Shown piece after piece: positions 56,776-64,000 of a stretch of DNA of 64,000 nucleotides. The DNA comes from an uncultured Prevotella sp. GTDB lineage: Bacteria > Bacteroidota > Bacteroidia > Bacteroidales > Bacteroidaceae. The position numbers and the translations under genes were made by a program. The notes under the pieces were generated by a model. The model did no database searches. It worked only from the letters and a program-made list of their open reading frames with translations, and was not told the DNA's origin. Positions within the stretch are counted from its first letter, which is position 1. Every line of letters starts with the position of its first letter. The DNA is taken from positions 1 to 64,000 of the forward strand of contig CAMHAM010000008.1 in the NCBI GenBank assembly GCA_946183415.1, written 5' to 3'.

Positions 56776-59700
56776 AATCTCTTTAAAGGAATCACTTTTG
56801 CCTTCTGATTATCCATCCGATTTTCAGTATGACCAACAGGTGCTCCATAGCATGTAGGATCGGCTATGATGAATTTCCGACCATTAACAATAATATAATC
56901 ACCTTGAACTGAATCGTCGTCAAAACAAACTGCCGTATACATGTGTTGCGGTTCATTAGGATAATACATCATAACCACATCGAGGCCTAACAGGTCGCGT
57001 ACCAAATAGGAATACAGTATAGACCGGTCTTCGCAGTCGCAATAGGGATAATACAATGTTTCTTCTGCAAAAAAAGCGCGGTCAGAACCCCACACCCGTT
57101 CGTCAATAGCATAGTCTAAGCCCCACTGCACCCATGCCAACAGAGCATTGGCCGCCATCAACTTGCTGGCATTAGCGATTTGAGGCCTTAGTTTATTATA
57201 TAAATCTTCTTTTACCTCTTTTGTCAGAGGAGCATTGGCGTAGTAGGGCCAGCGGGTGGTTATATCATTATCCCTAAAAGAAGCAGGATAATCATTGAAG
57301 AAATCTATCATATTCTTATTGACAGAAGCCTTTGCCATCATTTTTGGTTCACCGGAATAGAACTGACGTTCATTGGACAATACCGTATTGAGTTTCGGTA
57401 ACTTTGGAATAGAGAAAGTCATGGATTGCTCCTTAGGATAAGGGACATCACAAATTTCAAGATTCTTGGGTTTACTGCCGTCCATTAAGAAGAATACGCG
57501 CTTATTCCCATCCTTGTCGTCTACAATCCAATGAGAACGATCATAAACCGTTCCATTCATACGAGAAAGGATATGAAGCTTCTGGTTATTATCAAGTCCG
57601 AAGCGCATCATATAGCCAGATTGCTGGTAGAGAACACCTTGCAGAAGCACAGCCTCATTAGTTCCCTTGCCGCAGGCAGCCTCAGCCATATTCTGCAACA
57701 TTTTGTAGTAGGCCCAATCACAAAGATCTTTATCTTTACGTAGTGCCAGACAATCGTGAAGAAGATTGTCATATCTGCTCCCCGTCAATTCAAGATATGC
57801 CTTGGATATGGACTTCTTGTCTGTACCTGCCAACTTAAACTGGCTGGCATTACCCCATCTCACCGCCATTGGTGTCCCATAGAACATGAAGGTATTTTTA
57901 TCTATCGTCTCCTTATTCTCCTTGATGGGCACAACGGGTTCGGGCTGAGGTTTGACATCTTCTTTGATGATAACCAATTCTGCATCTAATGCTTTTCCTT
58001 GCTCCAATTCCTTCTTTTGCCTGTCTATTTCTTTTTGCAGTCTCTCCTGTTTAGCTCTTTCTTCAGCAAGCAGTTTGTTCTGCTCTTCCTGTTGTTTCTT
58101 TTTTTCATCTAAGAGCTGCTGCTGCGCCTGTTGTTTTTTCACGCTTTCATCTAATTGCTGCTGTTGCGTCTCCAATTCCTTTTTCTTGGCTTCGGCGACT
58201 TTCTGCAGGTCTTCCTCCTGCTTCTGTCTTTCGGCCAAGAATTGCTTGCGCTCATTTTCGAGTTTCTGCCTCTCTGCTAAAAGTTTCTGCTGTTCTTCTT
58301 GCAGTCTCTTGTTTTGTTCATTCAACTGCTGCTGACGTTCTGCTTCCTGACGCTTCTGTTCTTCAGCAAGAAGTTGCCTTTGCTGCTCCTGTTTTCGCTG
58401 TTCCTCATCCAGTTGCGCTTTCTGCTCTGCCTGCTTCTTGATACTGGCATCAAGCTGTTGCTGCTTTTCAGAAAGCTGTCTCTCCTTTTGTTCTACCAGA
58501 GATTTTTGTTGCTGCTTTTCAGCTATCAAGAGTTGTTGCTCTTGCTCTAATTGCTTTTGAGCTTTCAGCAATTTATTTTGTTCTTCCGCAAGTTTTCGCC
58601 CTGCATCATCTCTTTGCTGCTGGCTCTTCTTACTGTTCTCTGCCAGATGCCGTTTTTCATCATCCTGCTGGCGCTGCTGCTCTTGCAGCTGACGTGTTTG
58701 CTCTGCCAGTTGCTTCTCCCTCTCATCAGATAGCTGCTGTTGTTTCTTCTGCTCAGCCTCGAACTTTTGGCGATCAGCTTCAAGTCGCTTTCTGTCTTCC
58801 TCTAGCTTCTTCTGTTCCTCAGCGAGTTTTTGCTCTACATCTTTCTTTTGCTGCCTATCTATTTTGCTACTCTCAGCTAATCGCCGTTGCTCTTCTGTTT
58901 GCTTCTGCTGCTGCTCTTGCAATTGACGAGTTTGTTCTGCTAGAGATTTCTCCTTTTTAGCTGTTAGCTGTTGCTGCCTTTCTTGCTCAGCTTCAAACTT
59001 CTGTCTCTCAGCCTCAAGTTGCTTCATGGCATCCTTGAGTTTCTTTTGTTCTTCGGCCAATTTCTTCTCTGCTACATCTTTTTCCTTCTGATCCTTTTGA
59101 CTGTTTTCCTCTAAATGTCGTTTTTCATCATCCTGCAGACGTCGCTGCTCTTGTAGCTGACGAGTCTGCTCTGCCAACGACTTCTCTTTCTCATCTGAAA
59201 GCTGTTGTAACTTTTTTTGCTCCTCTATCAGTTTCTGACATTCTGCTTCAAGCATCTTTTTACTCTCTTCGAGTTGTTTTTGCTCTTCGGACAATTTCTG
59301 TTGAGCTTCTTGCCACTGACGCTCTTTTTCTGCTAATAGTTTTTTCTGCTCGGCCTCTTTCTTTTCCTTTTCATCGCTGAAGAGCTGCTGCTGTTGTTTT
59401 TGACAGGCAATCTCTTCATCTATCTTTTTTTGTTCAGCTTCCTGTTGCAACTTTCTATCTTCAATCTGCTGTAACTGTTCTGCCAACTTCGCCTTCTGCT
59501 CATCGGTCTGCTTTTGTTGAATACTCTGCTGTTCCAAGAATGCCTGACGTTCTTGTTCAAGGTTTTTCTTTGCCTCTTCCAGTTTTCGTTGTTCTTCCGA
59601 GAGCTTCTGCTGAGTTTCTTGTTGCTGGCGTTCCTGCTCCGCCAGTTTTTGCTGCTGCTCTTCTTGTTTCTTCTTACTCTCTCCCAAGAGCCTCTGCTGC

Positions 59701-59990
59701 TCCTGAAGTTTCCTTTTTTTTGCTAGCAACAAGTTCTGTTCCTTAACTTTGTCATACTTAACAGGATCCATTTTTATCCTCTTAGGTATTTTTATAGGAT
59801 CCTGGATTCCATAGCTTTTCCATGCTTTTTCCATAAACTCAGCATATTCCTTATTCGCTCTCTGACGAAATTTATCGTATGAATCTTTAGATTCTTTTTT
59901 GAAGCTATTGTATTCGTCCATGAAGTCATCTTGAGCATAAACTGTTCCAACACCCCATAATAACGACAAAATTAAACAAACTTTCTTCAT
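56772..59990 (-). CDS. Exported coiled-coil protein with transglutaminase-like end
   Basis: A 1072-residue exported protein (signal KKVCLILSLLWGVGTVYAQD). Residues about 80-700 are a Gln/Glu/Lys/Leu coiled coil. Within it residues 232-465 are three tandem 78-residue units, each with EKSLAEQTRQLQEQ and EEQKKLE-type blocks. The C-terminal domain (about 710-1072) has YYPYCDCEDRSILYSYLVRD, PNEPQHMYTAVCFDDDSVQG and IIADPTCYGAPVGHTENR, which fit the Cys-His-Asp triad of transglutaminase-like cysteine proteases (Cys in YCDCEDRS, His in PQHMYTAV, Asp in IADPT). It may cleave or crosslink periplasmic protein. Overlap and spacing show the same operon as the caspase. Confidence 0.85.
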   Translation of the reverse strand: MKKVCLILSLLWGVGTVYAQDDFMDEYNSFKKESKDSYDKFRQRANKEYAEFMEKAWKSYGIQDPIKIPKRIKMDPVKYDKVKEQNLLLAKKRKLQEQQRLLGESKKKQEEQQQKLAEQERQQQETQQKLSEEQRKLEEAKKNLEQERQAFLEQQSIQQKQTDEQKAKLAEQLQQIEDRKLQQEAEQKKIDEEIACQKQQQQLFSDEKEKKEAEQKKLLAEKERQWQEAQQKLSEEQKQLEESKKMLEAECQKLIEEQKKLQQLSDEKEKSLAEQTRQLQEQRRLQDDEKRHLEENSQKDQKEKDVAEKKLAEEQKKLKDAMKQLEAERQKFEAEQERQQQLTAKKEKSLAEQTRQLQEQQQKQTEEQRRLAESSKIDRQQKKDVEQKLAEEQKKLEEDRKRLEADRQKFEAEQKKQQQLSDEREKQLAEQTRQLQEQQRQQDDEKRHLAENSKKSQQQRDDAGRKLAEEQNKLLKAQKQLEQEQQLLIAEKQQQKSLVEQKERQLSEKQQQLDASIKKQAEQKAQLDEEQRKQEQQRQLLAEEQKRQEAERQQQLNEQNKRLQEEQQKLLAERQKLENERKQFLAERQKQEEDLQKVAEAKKKELETQQQQLDESVKKQQAQQQLLDEKKKQQEEQNKLLAEERAKQERLQKEIDRQKKELEQGKALDAELVIIKEDVKPQPEPVVPIKENKETIDKNTFMFYGTPMAVRWGNASQFKLAGTDKKSISKAYLELTGSRYDNLLHDCLALRKDKDLCDWAYYKMLQNMAEAACGKGTNEAVLLQGVLYQQSGYMMRFGLDNNQKLHILSRMNGTVYDRSHWIVDDKDGNKRVFFLMDGSKPKNLEICDVPYPKEQSMTFSIPKLPKLNTVLSNERQFYSGEPKMMAKASVNKNMIDFFNDYPASFRDNDITTRWPYYANAPLTKEVKEDLYNKLRPQIANASKLMAANALLAWVQWGLDYAIDERVWGSDRAFFAEETLYYPYCDCEDRSILYSYLVRDLLGLDVVMMYYPNEPQHMYTAVCFDDDSVQGDYIIVNGRKFIIADPTCYGAPVGHTENRMDNQKAKVIPLKRL
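58596..59297 (-). repeat. Three 234-bp tandem repeats in the coiled coil
   Basis: Residues 232-309, 310-387 and 388-465 of the protein align without gaps. Shared blocks are KLAEEQKKLE, LAEQTRQLQEQ and DDEKRHLAE/ENS. Each unit is 234 bases long. Confidence 0.85.
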
Positions 59991-59999
59991 TGCTCTTTT

Positions 60000-60584
60000 T
60001 TATTTATTGTTTATTGTTGTCAAAAACAACTCATCTGCTATATTATCAATATCTCTGACAAGAATAGCTACACTCAACGTCACTTCATAATTGCCATTTG
60101 GCAATTTCCTAAAAGCATCAAAAATGACGAGAGGATTCCCAATCCGCTGACCAACAGATACTGCCTTTATTTTAATGGCTGCCTTTGCCAAGGATTCTGC
60201 CTGGTCTAACGGCATCTGTTGATTCTCTGAATTCGCAACATATTTCCCGGTAAGGCATTTTGTAACCATTCCTGTCAGTTCTGCCTTTGCCGATGTCATA
60301 GCTCTCATTCTCGCGGCATCGTAGAATCTGCCTATACTACTGGCAACGCCAATATGCCACTTGGGACTCCCCTCGCCATCTTCTTCCTGCTGCACTTTTC
60401 TACTTCTTATGAGTTGCTCTTGTAGAGACAAAGTCCCTGGCAATGTCTTCCATCCTTCCTTCTCATATTTCTTGACCTCTTTCTTGACTGCCTTCATCTC
60501 ATTCGATGATAAGGTCTGAGCACAGACCAACATGACAACAGAAAGGAATAATCCAAAAAGAATCAAACGTGCAACAGATTTCAT
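60000..60584 (-). CDS. Exported protein, paralogue of the next gene
   Basis: A 194-residue exported protein (signal MKSVARLILFGLFLSVVMLVCAQ) of unknown function. The mature part starts KKEVKKYEKEGWKTLPGTLS, then GSPKWHIGVASSIGRFYDAA, RMRAMTSAKAELTGMVTKCL, LDQAESLAKAAIKIKAVSVG and NYEVTLSVAILVRDIDNI. The alternating Ala/Lys/Glu helix followed by strands is similar in plan to LPP20-like proteins. It is a paralogue of the gene at 60600-61220 in order and in several motifs. Nine bases separate it from the transglutaminase-like gene. Confidence 0.78.
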   Translation of the reverse strand: MKSVARLILFGLFLSVVMLVCAQTLSSNEMKAVKKEVKKYEKEGWKTLPGTLSLQEQLIRSRKVQQEEDGEGSPKWHIGVASSIGRFYDAARMRAMTSAKAELTGMVTKCLTGKYVANSENQQMPLDQAESLAKAAIKIKAVSVGQRIGNPLVIFDAFRKLPNGNYEVTLSVAILVRDIDNIADELFLTTINNK

Positions 60585-60599
60585 ATCAACCAGATATCA

Positions 60600-61220
60600 T
60601 TATTCTTCTAATGACACACCTTCGGCTTCAAGCTCGGAATCAATGGCATCCAAAGCATCCTTGATTCCTTTCTTTTTGTCATAAGCCAATCGTATCTGTA
60701 CTTCTACAGAGCCATCACCTTTAGTTCTGAATAATTCAATCAGTGGTATAGTGGAGCCTAACTTCTGAGAAACTAGAGATTTTCCTTTCTGAATAATCTC
60801 TGATGCAGATGAGGCTTTATCTGCACTTATCTGTTGGTTACCCAACTTCAAGTTAACCAATGTGGTCAAATCAGTTGCGATATTACCTGCAAGTTCTGCC
60901 TTAGCTAACTCCACAGCCTGCATTTTTGCAGCATCATAGAAACTACCTCCACTGATTGCCTGTCCGATGATATACTTTGGATGATAGTCTGCATCTGTCT
61001 CTTCCTGCAGCATATAAGCTTTGGTGAGCTGCCTTTCCATAGAGAAGGCTCCGGCTGGAACCTGCCAGCCTTCTTTTTTCAGTTTTTTAGCCTCTTTCTT
61101 TGCTTCTTTTGTAATCTGCTTCTCTTGTTTCTCAGTCAATTGAGCAGAGACTGGCATACCAATAAAACCAGTTAATGCTATAAGCATCATTACCTTTTTT
61201 AGATTCATAATCATAGACAT
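60600..61220 (-). CDS. Exported protein, paralogue of the previous gene
   Basis: A 206-residue exported protein (signal LKKVMMLIALTGFIGMPVSA). Its mature part parallels that of the 60000-60584 gene: KEAKKLKKEGWQVPAGAFSM, HPKYIIGQAISGGSFYDAAK, MQAVELAKAELAGNIATDLT, SASEIIQKGKSLVSQKLGST and GSVEVQIRLAYDKKKGIKDA. Same length, order and helical pattern indicate duplication followed by divergence. I know no activity. The start at 61220 or at the ATG at 61205 are both possible. Confidence 0.78.
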   Translation of the reverse strand: MSMIMNLKKVMMLIALTGFIGMPVSAQLTEKQEKQITKEAKKEAKKLKKEGWQVPAGAFSMERQLTKAYMLQEETDADYHPKYIIGQAISGGSFYDAAKMQAVELAKAELAGNIATDLTTLVNLKLGNQQISADKASSASEIIQKGKSLVSQKLGSTIPLIELFRTKGDGSVEVQIRLAYDKKKGIKDALDAIDSELEAEGVSLEE

Positions 61221-61251
61221 TTATATTAATTAAAACCTTATTTCAAGAGTC

Positions 61252-62769
61252 TTAGAACTTGAATTTGCGCCATTTATCAGCTATTTGCTCTGATACATTC
61301 GTCGAAGGCGTTTGTTTCTTGTGCATTTTCATTTCTAAAGCCTGGGCAGATACATTTTTTTCAATTGTCTCAGAAAGTGTACCATAACTGAGTTCACCGC
61401 TGGTATCTTGAAGAGCCTTCAGCAAATAATAAGTGAACAATCCGTGCCCTTGCTCAGGATATCCCTGAGCGGTCTCATTACCTTTTGCAGCAGAGAACAC
61501 AACGAGTGAACCTCCACCTCCCAGAGCTGTATCTTCTGCATCAATTTCAACAGCCCGAAGTCCCTCTGCGACTCCCTCATTAGTACGATTCACACCACTG
61601 AAACATGCATCCAGGAATACTGAAGTCTGTTTGAAATTTAGTTCTCCAAGCATCGTGTAGAATTCGTCAAGAGCTATTCCGCGCTTAGCATTCGTTCCAC
61701 GAACATCTGTAGGAAGAATGTAAGCCTTATTCCTATTTTTAACATCAGGGACTCCATGACCAGCATAGTACACAATCAAGCTTTTTTCTTCACGGTCTGC
61801 TATATTTTTCACCCAATCTTCGAGCTCTTCCTCAAGAATCATCTGTTTGGTTGCATCTTCTGCAATATGCACATTGCCCGCAGGAATGCCCAGTGTCTTT
61901 TTACAATATTCCCCGAAGACACGAGCATCATGAATGGCGTAAGGAACGTCAGAAGCAAAACGATAGTTTTGATTACCGATAATAAGGGCATAAGTATTAT
62001 TACGAATCAGGTAGCTTGTAGGAATCATTGAATCCACATCAGATGTCATGTAATCGTAATCCAACTCCATCTCCCTTCCCTTGACACATTTTTCAACGGA
62101 TGATCTTGAAAGGCCAAATTCATGACTGTTGTCAGCATTAATATATGACGGAATGCGGATGATCTCACCTTTATAAAGAGAGTGCCTTACCTTATTATTT
62201 ATATTAATTTCACTTGCAAATGCATGATGTCCTATTATAGAGGTAGCACCTAACTCTATCGACTTCAGATTATCGCATGAAACGAAAGCCTGAACGCCAA
62301 CTCGGCACTGATTTGGTATATTAACACTAATCAATGAATTACAGTTAGCAAATGCGATAGTCTCGATTTGTGAAAGATGCTCTGGAAAAGAAATGCTTCT
62401 CAGACGCGAGCAATTCATGAAAGCACCCCAGCCTATCTCACGCATGGCTGCACTTTGAAACACTACTTCTTGCAGGCTCTGACAGCCAGCAAAAGCGCAA
62501 GAGCCGATTCTGGTGATACCGTCCTCGATTTGTACTTTTCTAACATCCAACTTCTTCTTAATCCATGGAGCAATTTTGCTTGTCAGATCATAATCATCCA
62601 TAGCCACACTAAATGACTTTTTTGACACATTTGTCAAAATAAGAGTATATCCATCAAAAGTCCACATGACATCTTCTCCACAAGTGCCGCTTGATTTGTA
62701 AACAGACTGTGAATTAATTCCTTGCAAGCATAAAACAGTCATCATGACCATCAAAAAATATCTTTTCAT
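61252..62769 (-). CDS. Exported caspase-fold (C14) protease with LRR domain
   Basis: A 505-residue exported protein (signal KRYFLMVMMTVLCLQGINSQ). Residues about 75-185 are BspA-type leucine-rich repeats: CAFAGCQSLQEVVFQSAAMR, AFMNCSRLRSISFPEHLSQI, AFANCNSLISVNIPNQ. Residues about 258-500 are a caspase-like domain: NTYALIIGNQNYRFASDVPY, ARVFGEYCKKTLGIPAGNVH, the catalytic His338 in LIVYYAGHGVPD, Cys389 in FKQTSVFLDACFSGVNRTNE and SLVVFSAAKGNETAQGYPEQ. All catalytic parts are intact. Bacterial metacaspase-type enzymes usually cut after basic residues. Export to the periplasm is notable, and LRRs suggest protein binding. Confidence 0.93.
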   Translation of the reverse strand: MKRYFLMVMMTVLCLQGINSQSVYKSSGTCGEDVMWTFDGYTLILTNVSKKSFSVAMDDYDLTSKIAPWIKKKLDVRKVQIEDGITRIGSCAFAGCQSLQEVVFQSAAMREIGWGAFMNCSRLRSISFPEHLSQIETIAFANCNSLISVNIPNQCRVGVQAFVSCDNLKSIELGATSIIGHHAFASEININNKVRHSLYKGEIIRIPSYINADNSHEFGLSRSSVEKCVKGREMELDYDYMTSDVDSMIPTSYLIRNNTYALIIGNQNYRFASDVPYAIHDARVFGEYCKKTLGIPAGNVHIAEDATKQMILEEELEDWVKNIADREEKSLIVYYAGHGVPDVKNRNKAYILPTDVRGTNAKRGIALDEFYTMLGELNFKQTSVFLDACFSGVNRTNEGVAEGLRAVEIDAEDTALGGGGSLVVFSAAKGNETAQGYPEQGHGLFTYYLLKALQDTSGELSYGTLSETIEKNVSAQALEMKMHKKQTPSTNVSEQIADKWRKFKF

Positions 62770-62824
62770 ACGTTTTAATATCTAAAATGAATAATAATTA
62801 TTAATAGTCTCTCATTTCACTTCA

Positions 62825-63769
62825 CTAAAATCTGAGCTGAAGATATACACGATTCGTGGATGCCTTAAAGTCATATTTGTCCTTACCAAATGTACTGGTG
62901 TTCATGGCCTTGTACTTCAAACTGGCAGATCGATATTCATAGCCGATACCAATGACTTTCCAAGATACATTTACCCCAAAACTGTTTATCAGTCCATGGC
63001 CCCATTGCATCTTCAAATTGTCAGCCATCTCATCCTTACCCTTATAATTTGGATCTGACTTTTCCTTTGCTTCATTTAAGTCAGCATCTTGGTCATTTGG
63101 CGAATACAGAAATGAAATATGATAACCAATATGATAATAGAAATTAAATTTCAAATAGTGTAATCCTCTGCTACTTGTTGAGGTAAATGGAGCAAGCGTG
63201 AGAGAGGGACCAAGAGACATTCCAAAATTGAATTCATATTTCTCCATATTCCATGGATAATAGTAATATGTATTCGTTTTGTAACCATCTTTTACCTCTA
63301 TTGTTTGGCGACTATCATATATTCCCCTACCGTTTCCTTCTGCCTTATAATGATTCACGTTCAGGTCTATACCTGTAAAATCAAAATAGAACTGCAGAAT
63401 GTTAGAAATTGGCATTTTGTGAAGTCTATAGTTACGGCCATACTGGATAGATGCGCCCCAATCTGTTTTCATATCCCTCACTGTTCCATTTTCAACTCCC
63501 GATGGTATTGTCCCTTTGGGGGAAAGCGTCGTACTATTAAATGTGAAATTAAAATAACTCCTTCTATCCCAAACCTCCAGGAAATGTCGTTCGGTATCAT
63601 GAGTTGAAGACACCTTCTGCTGCTGCTTCACAATGTCTTGAAGTGTCGTAACTTCCATAGAGTCCTCACTCAAGTCTAAATCAGGAATTTGGTCATCTTT
63701 ATGCTCGATTTGAGCATGAGCTGACAAGGCAAATAGACAAGCCAATAAAAGAATCGTTCTTTTTTTCAT
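62825..63769 (-). CDS. Predicted outer-membrane beta-barrel protein
   Basis: A 314-residue exported protein (signal KKRTILLLACLFALSAHAQI). After an N-terminal helix-rich stretch (DLSEDSMEVTTLQDIVKQQQ) come many alternating strands with aromatic ends: RRSYFNFTFNSTTLSPKGTI, GASIQYGRNYRLHKMPISNI, FNFYYHIGYHISFLYSPNDQ, NSFGVNVSWKVIGIGYEYRS and the terminal strand NRVYLQLRF, ending in Phe as is usual for outer-membrane barrels. Function unknown; it could be the outer-membrane partner of the caspase operon. It lies 55 bases before the caspase gene. Confidence 0.8.
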   Translation of the reverse strand: MKKRTILLLACLFALSAHAQIEHKDDQIPDLDLSEDSMEVTTLQDIVKQQQKVSSTHDTERHFLEVWDRRSYFNFTFNSTTLSPKGTIPSGVENGTVRDMKTDWGASIQYGRNYRLHKMPISNILQFYFDFTGIDLNVNHYKAEGNGRGIYDSRQTIEVKDGYKTNTYYYYPWNMEKYEFNFGMSLGPSLTLAPFTSTSSRGLHYLKFNFYYHIGYHISFLYSPNDQDADLNEAKEKSDPNYKGKDEMADNLKMQWGHGLINSFGVNVSWKVIGIGYEYRSASLKYKAMNTSTFGKDKYDFKASTNRVYLQLRF

Positions 63770-63794
63770 AATAAAAATGTTTTGTAGTTAGACA

Positions 63795-64000
63795 TTAATT
63801 TTCTTTTTCTGAATTATTCTTCCTTATAGTCACCCACTTTTTGGCAACAACCATATCCCGATCCGCACGCTGACATTTTAGGAGCCATTTCTGAAAGTCG
63901 TGAGTGCTTAACGAATTCGGATGACGAGCATCGCCTGTAATATCAGTACATTTAGCAAAAGGATTAGGCGAATAAATAACTACAAGCTGGTTCGCTTCTT
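63795..64000 (-). CDS. Partial protein at the window edge
   Basis: The last 67 residues of a gene that extends beyond the window. It reads EANQLVVIYSPNPFAKCTDI, TGDARHPNSLSTHDFQKWLL, CQRADRDMVVAKKWVTIRKN, and ends NSEKEN. I do not recognise it. The stop codon is 25 bases before the barrel gene, so it belongs to the same transcript. Confidence 0.65.
   Translation of the reverse strand, partial: EANQLVVIYSPNPFAKCTDITGDARHPNSLSTHDFQKWLLKCQRADRDMVVAKKWVTIRKNNSEKEN

Overview
The window reads as chromosomal DNA of a Bacteroidota species, most likely a Prevotella-like member of the Bacteroidales. The signs are many promoters of the Bacteroidota type (TTTG, about 20 bases, TAnnTTTG), a tRNA gene without an encoded CCA end, a FimB/Mfa2-type fimbrial lipoprotein, a one-piece hybrid two-component regulator with an AraC-type output, a Wzi/Wzx/Wzy polysaccharide locus without a fused tyrosine kinase, and the tiny 'smalltalk' protein next to an HU-like gene. 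The genus is an inference; no rRNA gene is present.

Layout. (1) 1-8.4 kb: a small heat-shock protein, tRNA-His between two 34-bp inverted repeats, then a minus-strand accessory block read from about 8.4 kb down to 1.25 kb: HicAB toxin-antitoxin, a HIRAN-domain protein, a DUF1016/PDDEXK nuclease, two small unknowns, a BT4734/DUF3987 primase-helicase-like protein and a DUF5675 protein. Two of these proteins share a short Asn/Gly-rich motif. (2) 8.4-12.3 kb: gene debris (two MutT/Nudix fragments, REP-like repeats, an iteron-like array with a 30-bp palindrome), a HigBA-like pair, and the HU-like/smalltalk pair. (3) 12.4-15.5 kb: a GNAT enzyme and the AmmeMemoRadiSam genes (MEMO1-AMMECR1 fusion plus radical SAM enzyme). 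(4) 15.5-28.6 kb: mostly core genes: the sigma-54 regulator-lptE-TPR-secG operon, a YbhN-like flippase, pdxA, rlmN, a large GT2-DUF4922-SpoIID fusion next to an AmpG-like transporter, serine acetyltransferase, FimB-like lipoprotein. (5) 28.8-31 kb: a DUF4143 ATPase with twin operators, a RhuM remnant and tmRNA. (6) 31-42.3 kb: an exopolysaccharide locus (export lipoprotein, Wzz-like, Wzy, Wzx, glycosyltransferases, aminotransferase, two PglC-type sugar transferases, Wzi). (7) 42.4-52.7 kb: mixed housekeeping genes (uridine kinase, L31 type B, glutathione peroxidase, TrpB2, hybrid kinase). (8) 52.9-54.0 kb: an apparently complete IS982-family element with an 8-bp target duplication. (9) 54.1-64 kb: a tightly packed minus-strand operon coding for a potassium channel, a CHASE2 membrane protein, a coiled-coil protein with a transglutaminase-like end, two paralogous exported proteins, an exported caspase-fold protease with leucine-rich repeats, a beta-barrel-like protein and a protein cut by the window edge.

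The strongest candidate for an undescribed system is the last operon, which looks like an envelope-located sensing and proteolysis apparatus. A second candidate is the accessory operon at 1.2-7.7 kb with its shared NHDGG motif.
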